A stretch of DNA of 64,000 bases from Thereva unica (taxonomy: Eukaryota > Arthropoda > Insecta > Diptera > Therevidae). The stretch lies in assembly GCA_949987705.1 (NCBI GenBank), contig OX465283.1, positions 48,336,953 to 48,400,952 on the forward strand, in the 5' to 3' direction. Below the pieces are notes generated by a model. The model saw nothing but the letters and a program-made list of their open reading frames with translations. It ran no database searches and was not told where the DNA came from. A program made the position numbers and the translations under genes. Of this stretch, positions 34,182 through 44,410 are shown in pieces (the first letter of the stretch is position 1; every line of letters starts with the position of its first letter).

Positions 34182-34600
34182 TCAAACTAAACTTCCCGTT
34201 TGTAGGCTAAAATGCGTCCGTTCCATTTTTGCATTGACATCTCCAACGAATTTCTTTATATCATGCTTAGGGCAGTTACTGTATACTCTTTCTTGATGGT
34301 CATAACCTATTCCCTTCTCTTCTGCTGGTCTCTCTTCTGTTGGAGCTTGTACAATTACAACTAAATAATTGAAGAATTTGCCCCTTAAACGTATCTTGCA
34401 CATTTTTCACCTATGGCTTTGAACCCTATGATGAGGTGCTTTATTTCCTTCCGTACAAAGAACGCTGCCCCTTCATGTGGTTTCTTTATTTGTATTATAA
34501 GAGATGTTATGTGTTCTTTTTCCAATATTCCCTGTCCGGTCCATCTTATCTCCTGAATGGCCGCTATGTACACTCCGAATTTCAAACAATAGTATCTTCA
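34182..34600 (-). pseudogene. Endonuclease fragment of an RTE/CFDP2-like element
   Basis: Frames give IAAIQEIRWTGQG, GAAFFVRKEIKHLIIGFKAI and GEKCARYV, then LRGKFFNYLVVIVQAPTEER, RVYSNCPKHDIKKFVGDVNAKM. These are the Q-E, YAPT and GDFNA motifs (here QAPT and GDVNA) of the AP-type endonuclease of RTE-like retrotransposons, the same domain found in craniofacial development protein 2. One frameshift lies near 34390. It may be the 5' part of CopyB, but this cannot be shown because the hairpin at 33791-34116 lies between. Confidence 0.8.
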
Positions 34601-34986
34601 ACTTGCTGAGTTAGTATAGTGTTCTACTGTTATAATTGGAAAAAAATTCAAATCGTTGGCGTTTCTACGTTTCTTCCTGAAATGTGCCCGCAATTAGTTC
34701 TAAAATATCCTTTAGAATAGATGTAAAACCCTTGTATGCAACAGAGGTTATCATGATCCTTACCCATTTATTTATCGATCCTCTCCTACTAACCCCTATG
34801 TTTTATTTTTTTCACCCTTCTCCGGGCTTAGTAAATTCTCATTCCATTCCTTATGATTTTATTTTCACAGGAACGGTAAAGATAGGTTAGGTTAGATATG
34901 GCTGAGCTTTTGGTTCAAGCCCACACACTTAGGCCAGAAGGATAGGCCCAATGTGATGCCATAGTGATCCCACTTTAAACTTGATG

Positions 34987-35790
34987 TTAAAATGTCGTTT
35001 CTTCGTTAAACCATCTCGAGGAAGTAATGAATCTTCTAAGTTGCGGGATCCCAAACTTCGAGATTTCCGCAAGGTTGCTTAGAAAGGGTTCACCAAATGT
35101 GGTTAGCCTTATCCTGCTTAGGGCCGGGCAGTGACAGAGGAGGTGTAGTACACTTTCCGCCTCGTCAAGGTTCTTACAGCTTCTGCAGAAATCGTGGGTC
35201 TCAAGACCTAAACGGGTCGCATGCGTCCCTATCAGACAGTGTCCGGTTAAGACTCCCACTATAACTGAGAGTTCTTGTCTCCCAAGGCTCAGTAATAAGG
35301 TGGTTCGCCTGAGATCATAGGAGGGCCAGGTTAATTTGGCCAAAGTGCATTTATTAAGATCCCTCCAATGCCTTTTCGCGTGTGTGATTGTGTGTTGCTT
35401 GCATCGGAGTTTAAAGGAGGCCCAAGGCATACCAACTCTTTCCTTTTCTGGAAGGAGAGTAGCGGTCGTGCCTCTCCTAGCCAGTTCGTCAGCTTTACAA
35501 TTTCCCTCTATATTTCGGTGACCGGGCACCCAAACGAGGAGGGTCCTGGTGAGCCATCTCGTTAAGAGATCTGCGACATTCAGAGGTAGTTCTAGAGCTG
35601 TTTGTGCAGGAGCGCAGAGCTTTCAGAGCTGCCTGACTATCTGAGAAGATGTAGACAGTCCGGTTCCTATCGCCTTGCTGGTTAATTTGCAGAACAGCTT
35701 CTTGTATGGCTAGAACCTCCGCTTGATATACACTGCAGTGATCGGGAAGTCGGAAGGAGACTTCAATCCCAAGTTCTGGGGAGAACACTC
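34987..35790 (-). pseudogene. RNase H domain and C-terminal tail of the LOA/I-type ORF2
   Basis: Frame one (35788-35540) has GIEVSFRLPDHCSVYQAEVLAI with the catalytic Glu, then VYIFSDSQAAL with the second Asp. After a frameshift near 35530, frame two has PGHRNIEGNCKADELARRG, the His/Asp motif. The tail VLTGHCLIGTHATRLGL, FCRSCKNLDEAESVLHLLCH follows, with CX2C...HX4C-like spacing. The first catalytic Asp region (YTDGS in relatives) is disrupted at the RT/RNase H frame change near 35800. It would have removed RNA from the cDNA hybrid. Confidence 0.9.
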
Positions 35791-37800
35791 TCCTCCCACT
35801 CGACCCTCGAGCCTGAAACCCTGTGTGGTCTATTTATCCATTCACGACGTGAAGGGATGTGGACTCCGTAGTTCCTCGTGAAGGCAATTTCGGGAATGCA
35901 GAAGTCGGTTTTTGTGGGGATAGTAACTGAGTTCAGTACCTTCGTGTGCCCTCCCCTGATTCCAGTCCAGAAACCGGATTCTTTTATTCTAAGGGCTGCG
36001 ATGGTTGCGCTTTCCCTTGCCATGTGATTTAAAGGAGGGAGGTATAACATAACATTTAAGGCCTCTGTAGGCGTGGAGCGAAGAGCTCCTGTTATGCATA
36101 ACTCCGCACATCTTTGTACTCTCTGTAATTTGTTTAACACGGTGGATTTACTCAGAGTTGGCCACCACACTAAAACCCCGTAAAGGAGAATTGGGCGGAC
36201 GATCGCTGTGTAGATCCATCGCACAATGTAAGGGGAGAAGCCCCATTTCTTACCAATGGATTTTTTGCAGGCGAAAAGCGCGATGTTTGCTTTCTTAATG
36301 CGCTCTTCTGTGTTTTCATGCCAGAGGAGTTTCTTGCCCAGGATTACTCCCAGATATTTGGCACTGTTGTTAATTTTGAGCCTAACATTGTTAAGCCGGG
36401 GGGGTGTTAACGGAGAGGGCTTATACCTCCTTGTGAAGAGGACCAGCTCCGTTTTTGCTGGGTTAACGCTGAGTCCGCGGGTAGCAGTCCAGCTTGAGAG
36501 GGTTTGTAGCGCTGCCTCCATGAGATCACAGAGGACTTGAGGAAATTTTCCTTTTTTGATGATAACAACATCATCTGCGTACGCCAGGACGTCATGTCCC
36601 TCTGCCTGCATGCGACGCAACAGCTGGTTCATAGTTACGACCCATAGCAGTGGGGAGAGTACTCCTCCTTGCGGAGTGCCTCTATTTACGGCCTTTCGGA
36701 TCGAGCTATCGCCCAAGATCGAGCTCACCATCCTGCCAGTAAGCATTTGGTGGATAAGAGACACCAACGATGTCTCGATCCCATGTTCTGTCAAGGCCAG
36801 GGTAATGGCATCCGGCAAAACATTGTTAAATGCTCCTTCAATGTCAAGAAATGCTACTAATGTATATTCCTTAACCTCGAGGGATTTTTCAATGGTTGAG
36901 ACCAGTGAGTGAAGAGCAGTATCAGTAGATTTGCCCTTTGTATAGGTGTGTTGTGCGCCAGAGAGTTCCGAGGTCAATATGGTCTGCCTCAGATATATTT
37001 CGATTAGCCTCTCCAGAGTCTTTAATAGAAAGGATGATAGGCTGATTGGCCTGTAGTCTTTGGGTGTTACGTGGGAGGCTTTTCCTGCCTTAGGTATGAA
37101 AACTACTTTAACCTCTTTCCAACTAGAGGGAATGCAGTTATTTTGGAGGCACCCGGTAAACATGGCTTGCAACCAGGGCATAATATAACTAAGAGTGTGC
37201 TGCAGTTGTGCCGGCACTATGCCGTCAGGGCCTGGTGATTTATAGGGCTGGAAGGTGTTTACAGCCCATTTTATTTTTGCTCTACTTATGATAGATCTGA
37301 TCAGCTGTTGTGAGGCTGAAGAGTTGATCGTGATAGTTGCATCAACTGTAGTACTACTCGGGAAGTGGTTGTCCATAAGTAGTTTCAGGGATTCCCTGCT
37401 AGAGTCGGTCCAATCGCTGTCTTCCTTGCGTAAATAACTAAGCATTGTTGGCGCTTTAGTTAATATTTTACGCAGCCTTGAGGTCTCCGATGTGGACTCT
37501 ATATTACTGCAAAAGGTAGCCCAGGAGGTACGTTTGGCCTTCCTTATTGCCGTTTTGTATCTATTCAGCTTTGACTTATAGCAGCCCCAGGCGGTTTCGC
37601 TGTTGCTGCGTCTCGCTGAATTAAATTCCTTTCTGCACTCTTTTCGGAGATTCTCAAGTTCGCGAGACCACCATGGGGGTTTGGAAGCCTCTTTATGTGG
37701 CCTGTTCGGACAAGCTTTATTAATGGCGTAAGTGCATTGTTTCGTGAAAATGTCCACAATGCTGTCGAGTTGTTCCCGGTTTTTGGGAATAAAGGGAGGC
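35763..37800 (-). pseudogene. Reverse transcriptase of the LOA/I-type ORF2 (664-codon open frame)
   Basis: The longest frame in the window. Motifs in order: a linker with PPWWSREL near residue 30; FQPYKSPGPDGIVPAQLQ near 170; KVVFIPKAGK and PKDYRPISLSSFLLKTLE near 220; AFLDIEGAFNNV near 305; GTPQGGVLSPLLWV near 360; AYADDVVII near 392; KTELVLF; NNSAKYLGVILGKKL near 460; ILLYGVLVWW; and a C-terminal ITGALRSTPTEALNVML. All RT catalytic aspartates are present. The methionine at 37757 is not the true start: coding continues upstream through a one-base frameshift near 37790 into the endonuclease frame. Confidence 0.95.
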
Positions 37801-38551
37801 TTGGGGCAAGGTTTTTTGCGATAAGCCTAGTATAGTAGCCCCAATTTGTCCTTTGGAGGTTTTTTATTTTGGAAGGGGTGGCTGGGCTCGAGTCCTGCAG
37901 TTGGAACTCTATAAATCTATGATCTGAAAAGGAGTGTTCCTTCAAAACCTTCCAGACCACTATTCGGTCAGAGTGGCAGTCCGAGACAAGGGTGATGTCC
38001 AGAACTTCCTCTCTGTTCTTGGTAATAAAGGTGGGGTCATTACCTTTGTTACAAATAGCAAGGTTGGTGTTCAGTAGGTAGTTAAAAATAACTTCCCCTC
38101 TATCATTGGTGTCCGTGCTGCCCTATTGTGTATGGTGCGCATTTGCATCTCCCCCCATAACCAGAACCGTGGTAGGATGGGTGAATCTTACCAGGTCTTG
38201 AAAGGCCATAGGGGGTAAAGGGCCCTCATCATTGTGGGCTAGATAGAAAGAGACCATCCTGATTTTCTTCTGTTTCAACTCTAGGTCGACCACAGTAAGG
38301 TCTCCGTTGCTAAATTGAGGGAGAAGAAAGGTGCTTATGTTATTTTTGACCAGAATACATGTTCTGGGTTTTCCCTTTCCTTTGGTATAAAAGAGATTAA
38401 ATTTAGGTGTCCTTAAGCCACAGATCCTGTCACCAGAGATCCATGGCTCTTGGACTAGAGCAACATCGACTTCGCCTGATGCCAGGTGAAGCAGAAGCGA
38501 AGCGGATGCTGCTTTACAATGGTGCAGGTTTATCTGTATCACCTGCACCAT
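37565..38551 (-). pseudogene. Endonuclease of the LOA/I-type ORF2, one nonsense codon
   Basis: Starts MVQVIQINLHHCKAASA at 38551, then VALVQEPWISGDRICGL, CILVKNNIS, FYLAHNDEG and MGGDANAHHTQ followed by TAG at 38125-38123. The same frame continues GSTDTNDRGE, DPTFITKN, LDITLVSD and EHSFSDHRFIEFQ. Relatives read HHTxWGST here, so the TAG most simply arose from the Trp codon TGG. Apart from that the N, E, GDAN, D and SDH motifs are all intact. The frame leaves the RT frame near 37790. Confidence 0.92.
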
Positions 38552-38660
38552 TTTCAGGGTATTTAGTTTCGACGACAGTCACATCCGCTTCATCGTTGCT
38601 GGAGTTGTCTTCGTCGAAGTCCGAACTAAGGAGTAAAGATACTTCCCCTGATTTTTTTTA
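38545..38660 (-). pseudogene. C-terminal end of ORF1 of the LOA/I-type element
   Basis: A minus-strand frame reads LLLSSDFDEDNSSNDEADVT and runs on through a short acidic tail to a stop about 50 bases inside ORF2. It is shifted relative to ORF2. An acidic ORF1 tail overlapping the ORF2 start by a few tens of bases fits this element type. Only the last 40-odd residues remain, so the family cannot be checked. Confidence 0.5.
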
Positions 38661-38665
38661 ATTAA

Positions 38666-38765
38666 GTTAGTGTTTGGCTGAACAACAATTTTACCTGTAA
38701 GTAAGATTTTTACAATAAAAATGGAATCTTACTAAAATAAAATTGCAGTTCAGCCTAATACTAAC
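38666..38765. repeat. 100-bp imperfect hairpin at the 5' end of the LOA/I-type element
   Basis: GTTAGTGTTTGGCTGAAC on the left is mirrored by GTTCAGCCTAATACTAAC on the right, with further pairing of CAATTTTA and AGTAAGATT inward. It lies directly at the truncated 5' end. No target duplication is seen. It may be a tiny MITE or a fold-back insertion site. Confidence 0.75.
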
Positions 38766-39906
38766 TTCGGGAAAAACATCAAGGGAAATATCTTAACCTA
38801 TATTTGTATTGTATTATCTGAACATACACTCTGGTTCGACACTAAATTAATTATGCTGGAATTTCTTCACGTTAAACTTTAGTCTCATGATGAATTATGC
38901 GAGAAGCAGTTTTCCTTGGCAAGTACGCTTTAATCAGCTTTAATTTCAAAGTTAATCTGCTTTAAAGTATTTTTCTTATATGCAGCTTCTACCCGTTGGC
39001 AAATCTTTCAAACTCATGAAAACTATACTTAAACTAAGTTAAGCTTTTAATCCTGCCACATATTTGGCCAGTCTCTAGAAAAGTTTGTGGTATCTTAAAA
39101 GAAATTTTTTAACCGAAAAGTTTTTAGTAATAAAATTCGTAAATTTTGTGAATTTCTTATCTTAGTCTCTTCTGGGATTTTCCTCAATGTATTCCTTATT
39201 TAGTTATTGTGCTCTAGTAAGAATTTCCATCAATTAGTAATTTGAGCTATTCGGGTCTATCTCTGAGACTGTTACTTTGCAGCTTTTTCATAATAATTTC
39301 ATACGCCCAAGTAGAAATTCTTCTAGTTTTTGACGAGGCCCTGCGAGTAACTTGTTAGTAAATGTGGAGTGAAACTAGTCTGGCGTTTCCCTACGAGTAA
39401 TTCGAGAGGAAATGATAGGGAAAAACTATTCTACCGCAGAGACAAGAACAATGTACGAAAAATCGGTATCCACCGTTCTGCCGAATGCTGTACATTGTGC
39501 ACGAAAAGCCCAAGAGGACATGTACTTTTGCTTTTGAAAAGCACATAACAATGTTAATAAAATATTATTTATTATTTGAATCTGTCATAATTTTTTTGCC
39601 TGTATAAGACCCGCTATTTCCCACGAGCCACTGGTTTGTTTTCTACCAGAAACAGCTACTTTTCTTAAGCGGGCCCACTGAATCTCAGTTTTAACTGCGC
39701 TGTTGAACTGTGTAAAAAAAACTGTACGTTAAACTGAACTGAAAGTGTGTATTCGTCTGTTCGTTGTACGGTATTTTACTCAGTTCGTCAGTTTTGTTGA
39801 TTTGAGCACATTTTTTTAGCAAATGGACGGAACTGAGAGAACTGAACAATAAACTATCTGACCTGCGCAGTTTATAGGAGCAAAAGAGGGTCCAGAAGCC
39901 GGTCTG
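38766..39906. other. AT-rich non-coding stretch
   Basis: No recognised coding sequence. AACTGAACTGAA-type short repeats occur at 39725-39860 and may be related to the following inverted-repeat element. Confidence 0.4.
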
Positions 39907-40359
39907 CCGGGTGAAAATATAAAACTGAAAACAGGCTGAAAATTTACTGAATTTTTCAATGTTTAAGAACAGTCGGAAACTTTACTTAGGTAGTGAACAA
40001 GAGACGGAATCATGGAACTGAGGATTGGGTAAATTCGACTGAAGACTGTGCATGTGGATGGAAATCAGGCGAAATTATGAGGGAAACATTTAGCCATTTG
40101 GATGGAAACAGTGATAATTAAAAATTTTCAAAAAAATTTGTACGTCCAAGAAATGCCGAGTCCTCGTTCCTAAGAATATTCAAAGTCTGATAACAATTTC
40201 CGCCTTATTTCCTGCTCTTCTCAATCTTTTGTGGATACTCGTGAAGGATAACTATTATCGGTTTTCAGTGCAAATAATAATTTCTGCCTTATTTCAGACA
40301 GAACTCCATTTAAAGTTCAGTCTCTTTTCAGTCCTTCTCAGTCCTATATTTTCACCCGG
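39907..40359. mobile_element. Inverted-repeat element, about 450 bp
   Basis: CCGGGTGAAAATATA at the left end returns inverted at the right (TATATTTTCACCCGG), followed inward on both sides by runs of (A)CTGAAAA/ACTGAGAA modules. It abuts the 5' end of CopyA. Candidate MITE; no clear target duplication. Confidence 0.6.
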
Positions 40360-40605
40360 GTGAGAACTGAACTGGCAAAAAATAGAACGCAGAAGGGCCC
40401 TCGAAAATAACGTAAACTCTACACCACGGGAATACTCCCAATTACACCAGGAGGTAAAGAGAAGTGTCCGGCGTGATAGAAAGCAGCAGATAAATGAGCT
40501 CGCAGAAAAAGCGGAAAACGCGGCAAACACAGGCAACAGTAAGGTGCTGTACCAAATTACTAAACAGCTCTCGGGAAAGCACTCTACTAAAAAGCATGCC
40601 GTTAA

Positions 40606-41307
40606 GAGCCCCCGCACACTACAGACTTTCCATCGGCCGATAGTTTGGTCGGGTTGGACTTGTAAGCGCGCACACTGGACCAACTAAACCGTCGGGTTGG
40701 TGGTGAGTGCGCAGACTAGACCGACTGGTCGGCCGACTGTTCTCGAATGATTTGCTAGTTGGCAAAAGGCTTTTGAAGAGAGCGGTCGCAAAATGAGAGT
40801 TAATGCAATATTGTCCAGAAAAGTTATTATTGCTTTCATACAACGGAGGAGAAGGACCAGGAAGAAAAACCGAGAGTATTGGGTGCATCCTATCTACAGT
40901 GATAGATTATTGAATGGAAAATTTTCTACGATGCATTCCAAATTGCTAGATTACCCCGAAAATTTTTTCGCCTTTTATCGAACGAGCATAACCAGCTTCA
41001 ATGAACTTGCCATGATGAAAATAACCACAACCATCCGACGCAAAAATATGAAGCTAACTAAACTATCGGCCGAATTAGCCGACTAAACAATCGCCTAATG
41101 TGCGCGCGTGGAAGAGCTCCATACTGATTAAGGAGTTGGCCGATAGTTTGCCGACATTATAGTTTGAAGGCAATCGGGTAGCCCATCAAACTTATTTATC
41201 GGCCGATTCTGAATCGTTGTAATATGCGCACTTGCATACATGTTAATACTGATTAAGAGCCCGACTAAAGTATCGGCCGATGGAAAGTCTGTAGTGTGCG
41301 GGGGCTC
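40606..41307 (+). mobile_element. PIF/Harbinger-like element inside CopyA, 702 bp, TSD TAA
   Basis: Perfect TIRs of about 37 bp begin GAGCCCCCGCACACTACAG and end with the exact inverse at 41307. TAA is duplicated outside (40603-40605, 41308-41310). The uninterrupted sister at 33462-33750 shows GTTAAGAGTGCGG, confirming both boundaries and the 3-bp duplication. It encodes a transposase-like N-terminal fragment at 40793-41086. TAA duplication, TIRs and coding content agree on PIF/Harbinger. Confidence 0.94.
40793..41086 (+). pseudogene. N-terminal remnant of a PIF/Harbinger (HARBI1-like) transposase
   Basis: A 97-codon frame reads VIIAFIQRRRRTRKKNREYW, WVHPIYSDRLLNGKFSTMHS, LLDYPENFFAFYRTSITSFN and ELAMMKITTTIRRKNMKL. 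PIF/Harbinger transposases typically start with basic residues, then a 'WVHP[IL]...R...G.F..L...L..+...F..+FRM....F..L' segment ahead of the DDE domain. The match in order and spacing is good. The frame ends soon after (ELAD-stop) by internal deletion, so no DDE triad is present and the fragment cannot cut DNA. Whether it is translated is unknown. Confidence 0.78.
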
Positions 41308-42495
41308 TAAGAGTGCGGATGGAAGGCTGCTGTGCAGCAACGAGGAGCAAGATGGAGAGATTACTTCTTCGCCGCCCTGAATGGTTCAATTGCAAAGGAA
41401 CCTTAGGAACACAGCAACAATGCACAGCCAATAAGAATCACCACCCGGGCCCCATGCAAGACGGAATTAGTAACCGCAATTCATGCGATGGCCAATGGTA
41501 AAGCAGCTGCAAAAGATGGCATCTCGCCAGAATTGTTGAAAGCCGACTCAAGCCTGTTGAGCCACTTCGGCCAATCCTGGAAATAGCATGGAGCACCTGA
41601 CGGAAGATATCATAGTCAAAATACCAAAAAAGAGGGATCTAACAATGTGCGACAACTGGAGAGGCATCTGTTTGTTATCTATTACTATCTAGCATAAGAG
41701 AGGCAGGAGCCCGAACGCTTAGGAGGCAGCAGGTCGGATTCAGGAAGGGCCGCTCATGTATTGATCATATCAACACCTTGAGAATAATAGTGGAGCAGTC
41801 TACTGAATTCCGATCCCCCTATACCTTGCTTTCGTAGATTATGTAAAAGCGTTCGACTCGGTTAATAGGAGCTTTATATGGTAGGCACTACGGCGACGTG
41901 GATAACAATTCCAACTGCAGAGTTCTCCATAACGGAAAATTATCCGACAGCTTTGAAGTGAGTTCAGGAGTACGACAAGGATGCCTACTTTCGCCTTTAA
42001 TATTTCTTATAGTAATAAATGACATCCTTGACGGCACTCAAGATAGTATAACAGGCGGCACACAATGGGGTTTGCTAGACCGCCTTAAGGATCTCGACAA
42101 CGCGGATATCTGTTTGCTGGCCCACAGACATCAGGACCTGAAAAACATGTTAAGCAATTTGTCAACAGAAAGTAGTCCAGCAGGCTTAAGCCTAAATCCG
42201 ACTGAAGCTAAAGAAATGCGGGTAATGCAAACACCATTGAACGGACAGCGCTGAACAACCGCGACGTGGAACCGGTAGATAAATTTTGCTACCTCGGTAG
42301 CATTATTACCGAAAATGGCGGTCAGAGCTGAGAGCTATCGCGCAAAAGAGGGGTCCGCTGGATACCAACTGTTTCCGCTCTATGTCCCATGAGGAGCGTA
42401 AAGAAAGAAGAAGAAAATACATTCATACATTCTTATGCACAGTTTATTTACATCATCGATAGCCCTCAACTATTTTATTATATATTATCGAAACC

Positions 42496-42802
42496 AGGCG
42501 CGGATCTAGAATTTTTTTTTCCGGGGGCCGCCCCCCCGGTCACAGGATAGAAAAAAATAACAAAAATAACCAAATAAACAAAGCTAGCCGAATTTTTTCA
42601 ATGAATAAAAAACAAGTCAACAAAAGAAAAGTCGTTTGGTTAGTTTCAGGTTTTTATGTTTGCAAAAACTAGGTTTTGTTCGTTTGTTTTTTTTGTTTTT
42701 CGGTTTGCAAAATATTGTTTCAGCTCTATTTTTTGAAATGCGGGCTGTTTTGGGGGGGGGGGGTCATGACCCCCGTGACCCCCCCCCCTTGGATCCGCGC
42801 CT
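42496..42802. mobile_element. hAT-like non-autonomous element, about 307 bp
   Basis: Ends AGGCGCGGATCTA and, inverted, TTGGATCCGCGCCT, with subterminal runs of G and C. CAGGNGCGGATC ends occur in the hAT element at 47311-50327. No 8-bp duplication could be confirmed. Confidence 0.6.
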
Positions 42803-42984
42803 CCAACTCCAAACCAAAACTTCTTACAAGTATTACAGAAAGACCAAACCGAAACAAGAAAACAGAAATTAAATTGGGGTATATCTCACCTGAAACTGTT
42901 AACCATGCATTAATCTTTTCTAAGCAACTTTTTCATATTAATTTCATATGGTGTAAATTAATAAATAAAATCGTACAACCGTCA

Positions 42985-43916
42985 CACAGTGGGGCTCGCT
43001 CATAGAAGTTTCTGCTCAAAACTCAATTTTCAAAATGTGGAAATTTTAAAAAAAAATTGTATCATCGTAGTTATAATAATAGCCGCGTTCTTTTTACACC
43101 GTGATCCAGATCAGATCAGCCGAGCATAAAAGAACGGACTTGGATCATGGAAGAAATTTAGTTTTTTACAGTAAGTTCTGATTTTTGATATATTCTGTCG
43201 CAATTTATATCAGTCTCTAAAACTTATTAAAAATATTTCTGATTTAAAAAGAATTTATAAAAATGTTTAGTTGACTTCCAAAATTAACAAAAGGCAACTT
43301 TTAATCATTTTTCCAAATAAATTTATGAAATTTTGCAGAGCTACCAAACCTTAAAATTAAAGAAAACAGTACAAAATTATAAAAGCTCTGTATTTTCCAA
43401 TGAGATGTGTCTTGGATATGGTTCTTACACAAGCTAATTTTGTATCACCGCTTTTGATCCAAATCTTTTTTGGATCAAGTTGTTGTTGTTGGTTTGCTTG
43501 AAAGTTAATGATCTGAGTGGGATCACAGTGTAAAAAGAACGCAGCTAATGTATCAGATCACATGTAAAAGTATTAAGTCGCTGACTGCTATGAGTTATCG
43601 AGCGCATGAGCATAAAGTTTATAGTTTAGGCAAAATAGTACTTCTGCGAAAAGGGAATGCCAGTTTATGCGCGATATAAAAACATTAATTTCTAACGTTT
43701 AACGATAAATTCTATGGAAGTGTATTATGTCGGTGATCAAGCAAGGTATGTTGATTCTTATATAATTTTGTATTATGTTATAAGTTCATTGGTTTATGAT
43801 ACAGGGCTTAAAATTGGTGGTAGTGTATATTTTTTCGTAGGGGGTTTTTTAAATGACATTTTCTCGAAAACGCGCAAAGTTGAGCTAGCCCCTTGAGTTG
43901 AGCGAGCCCCACTGTG
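42985..43916. mobile_element. One-armed relative of the 27.9-kb palindromic element, TSD CGTCA
   Basis: Ends CACAGTGGGGCTCGCTCA and TGAGCGAGCCCCACTGTG with CGTCA repeated directly outside (42980-42984, 43917-43921). The interior (minus the nested element at 43081-43546) matches 27906-28335, including TCATCGAGCGCATGAGCATAA-like sequence and GGTGATCAAGCAAGGTATGT. The second arm is deleted. Confidence 0.85.
43081..43546. mobile_element. TIR element nested in the 43-kb element, 466 bp, TSD AAT
   Basis: Ends AGCCGCGTTCTTTTTACACC and, inverted, GTGTAAAAAGAACGCAGCT, with AAT outside (43078-43080, 43547-43549). The relative at 27906 reads GTAATAATGTATCAGATC continuously at this point, giving an empty site that confirms the boundaries. 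No coding capacity. Confidence 0.9.
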
Positions 43917-43970
43917 CGTCATTCAAAATAAACATCCCCAAAAGTTTACCTATACACAACTTCCGAGCTG

Positions 43971-44407
43971 GAGCGCGTTCAAAAACTTTACTATGGTAAA
44001 CCACGATGTAAGCTGTGGTTATGCTACATCACTTCACTTAACCACGAAAGTTTATGTTTAACCATGGAGGTTTTTGAACGCACCGTAGTTAACTACGAAT
44101 TAAAAAAAAAATTTTCCCATAAAATAGTCTCCGCAATTTGCTTGAATTATTCTGTATATGTCCATTGATTATTTATTTGTAATAATTTCAGAAATCCCAC
44201 TTCGATCTGTTCATTGTTAACATTAAAATTAAAACAAATGTCAAAGAGTTGTTTTTATTCTTCTTCTTCCTAGCTACACCGTGGTTAACCACGGGAGTTT
44301 TTGAACGCCAAAAAGTTGTGCTCGTGGTTATGTTGTACTTAACCACAGAGTTTTTGAACGACAAAAGTTTACCATAGTTAACCATAGTAAGGTTTTTGAA
44401 CGCGCTC
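43971..44407. mobile_element. TIR element, 437 bp, TSD CTG
   Basis: Ends GAGCGCGTTCAAAAAC and GTTTTTGAACGCGCTC, flanked by CTG (43968-43970, 44408-44410). Modules of the type GTTTTTGAACG plus TAACCACGG recur four to six times in both orientations, so the arms are internally repetitive. Confidence 0.8.
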
Positions 44408-44410
44408 CTG

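Larger units (their letters stand above)
34870..38660 (-). mobile_element. LOA/I-type non-LTR retrotransposon, 3.8 kb, nearly intact ORF2
   Basis: On the minus strand the order is the end of ORF1, ORF2 with endonuclease, RT and RNase H, and a 3' UTR ending in TAACCTAACCTA-type repeats near 34885. The presence of RNase H and the YADD/PQGGVLSPLL signature place it in the I/R1/LOA group; resemblance to LOA-type Drosophila elements is from memory. Damage is limited to one nonsense codon and a few frameshifts, so it is by far the youngest-looking autonomous family here. The 5' end is truncated within ORF1 at about 38660. Confidence 0.9.
40378..42420 (+). pseudogene. Second-family non-LTR retrotransposon (CopyA): linker, RT and 3' end
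   Basis: The linker reads REYSQLHQEVKRSVRRDRKQ, INELAEKAENAANTGNSKVL and KQLSGKHSTKKHAVKS before the inserted element. It resumes at 41311 with ADGRLLCSNEEQDGEITSSP. RT follows: KDGISPELL-like coding near 41515, RRQQVGFRKGRSCIDHINTL near 41730, SSGVRQGCLLSPLIFLIVIN, LDNADICLLAHRHQDLKN (YADD decayed to NAD) and PTEAKEMRV. It ends CTGTTTCCGCTCTATGTCCC and a GAA-rich tail near 42410. Stops and frameshifts are frequent. Matches CopyB (31-33.7 kb, minus) and the 27.4-kb fragment. Confidence 0.88.
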
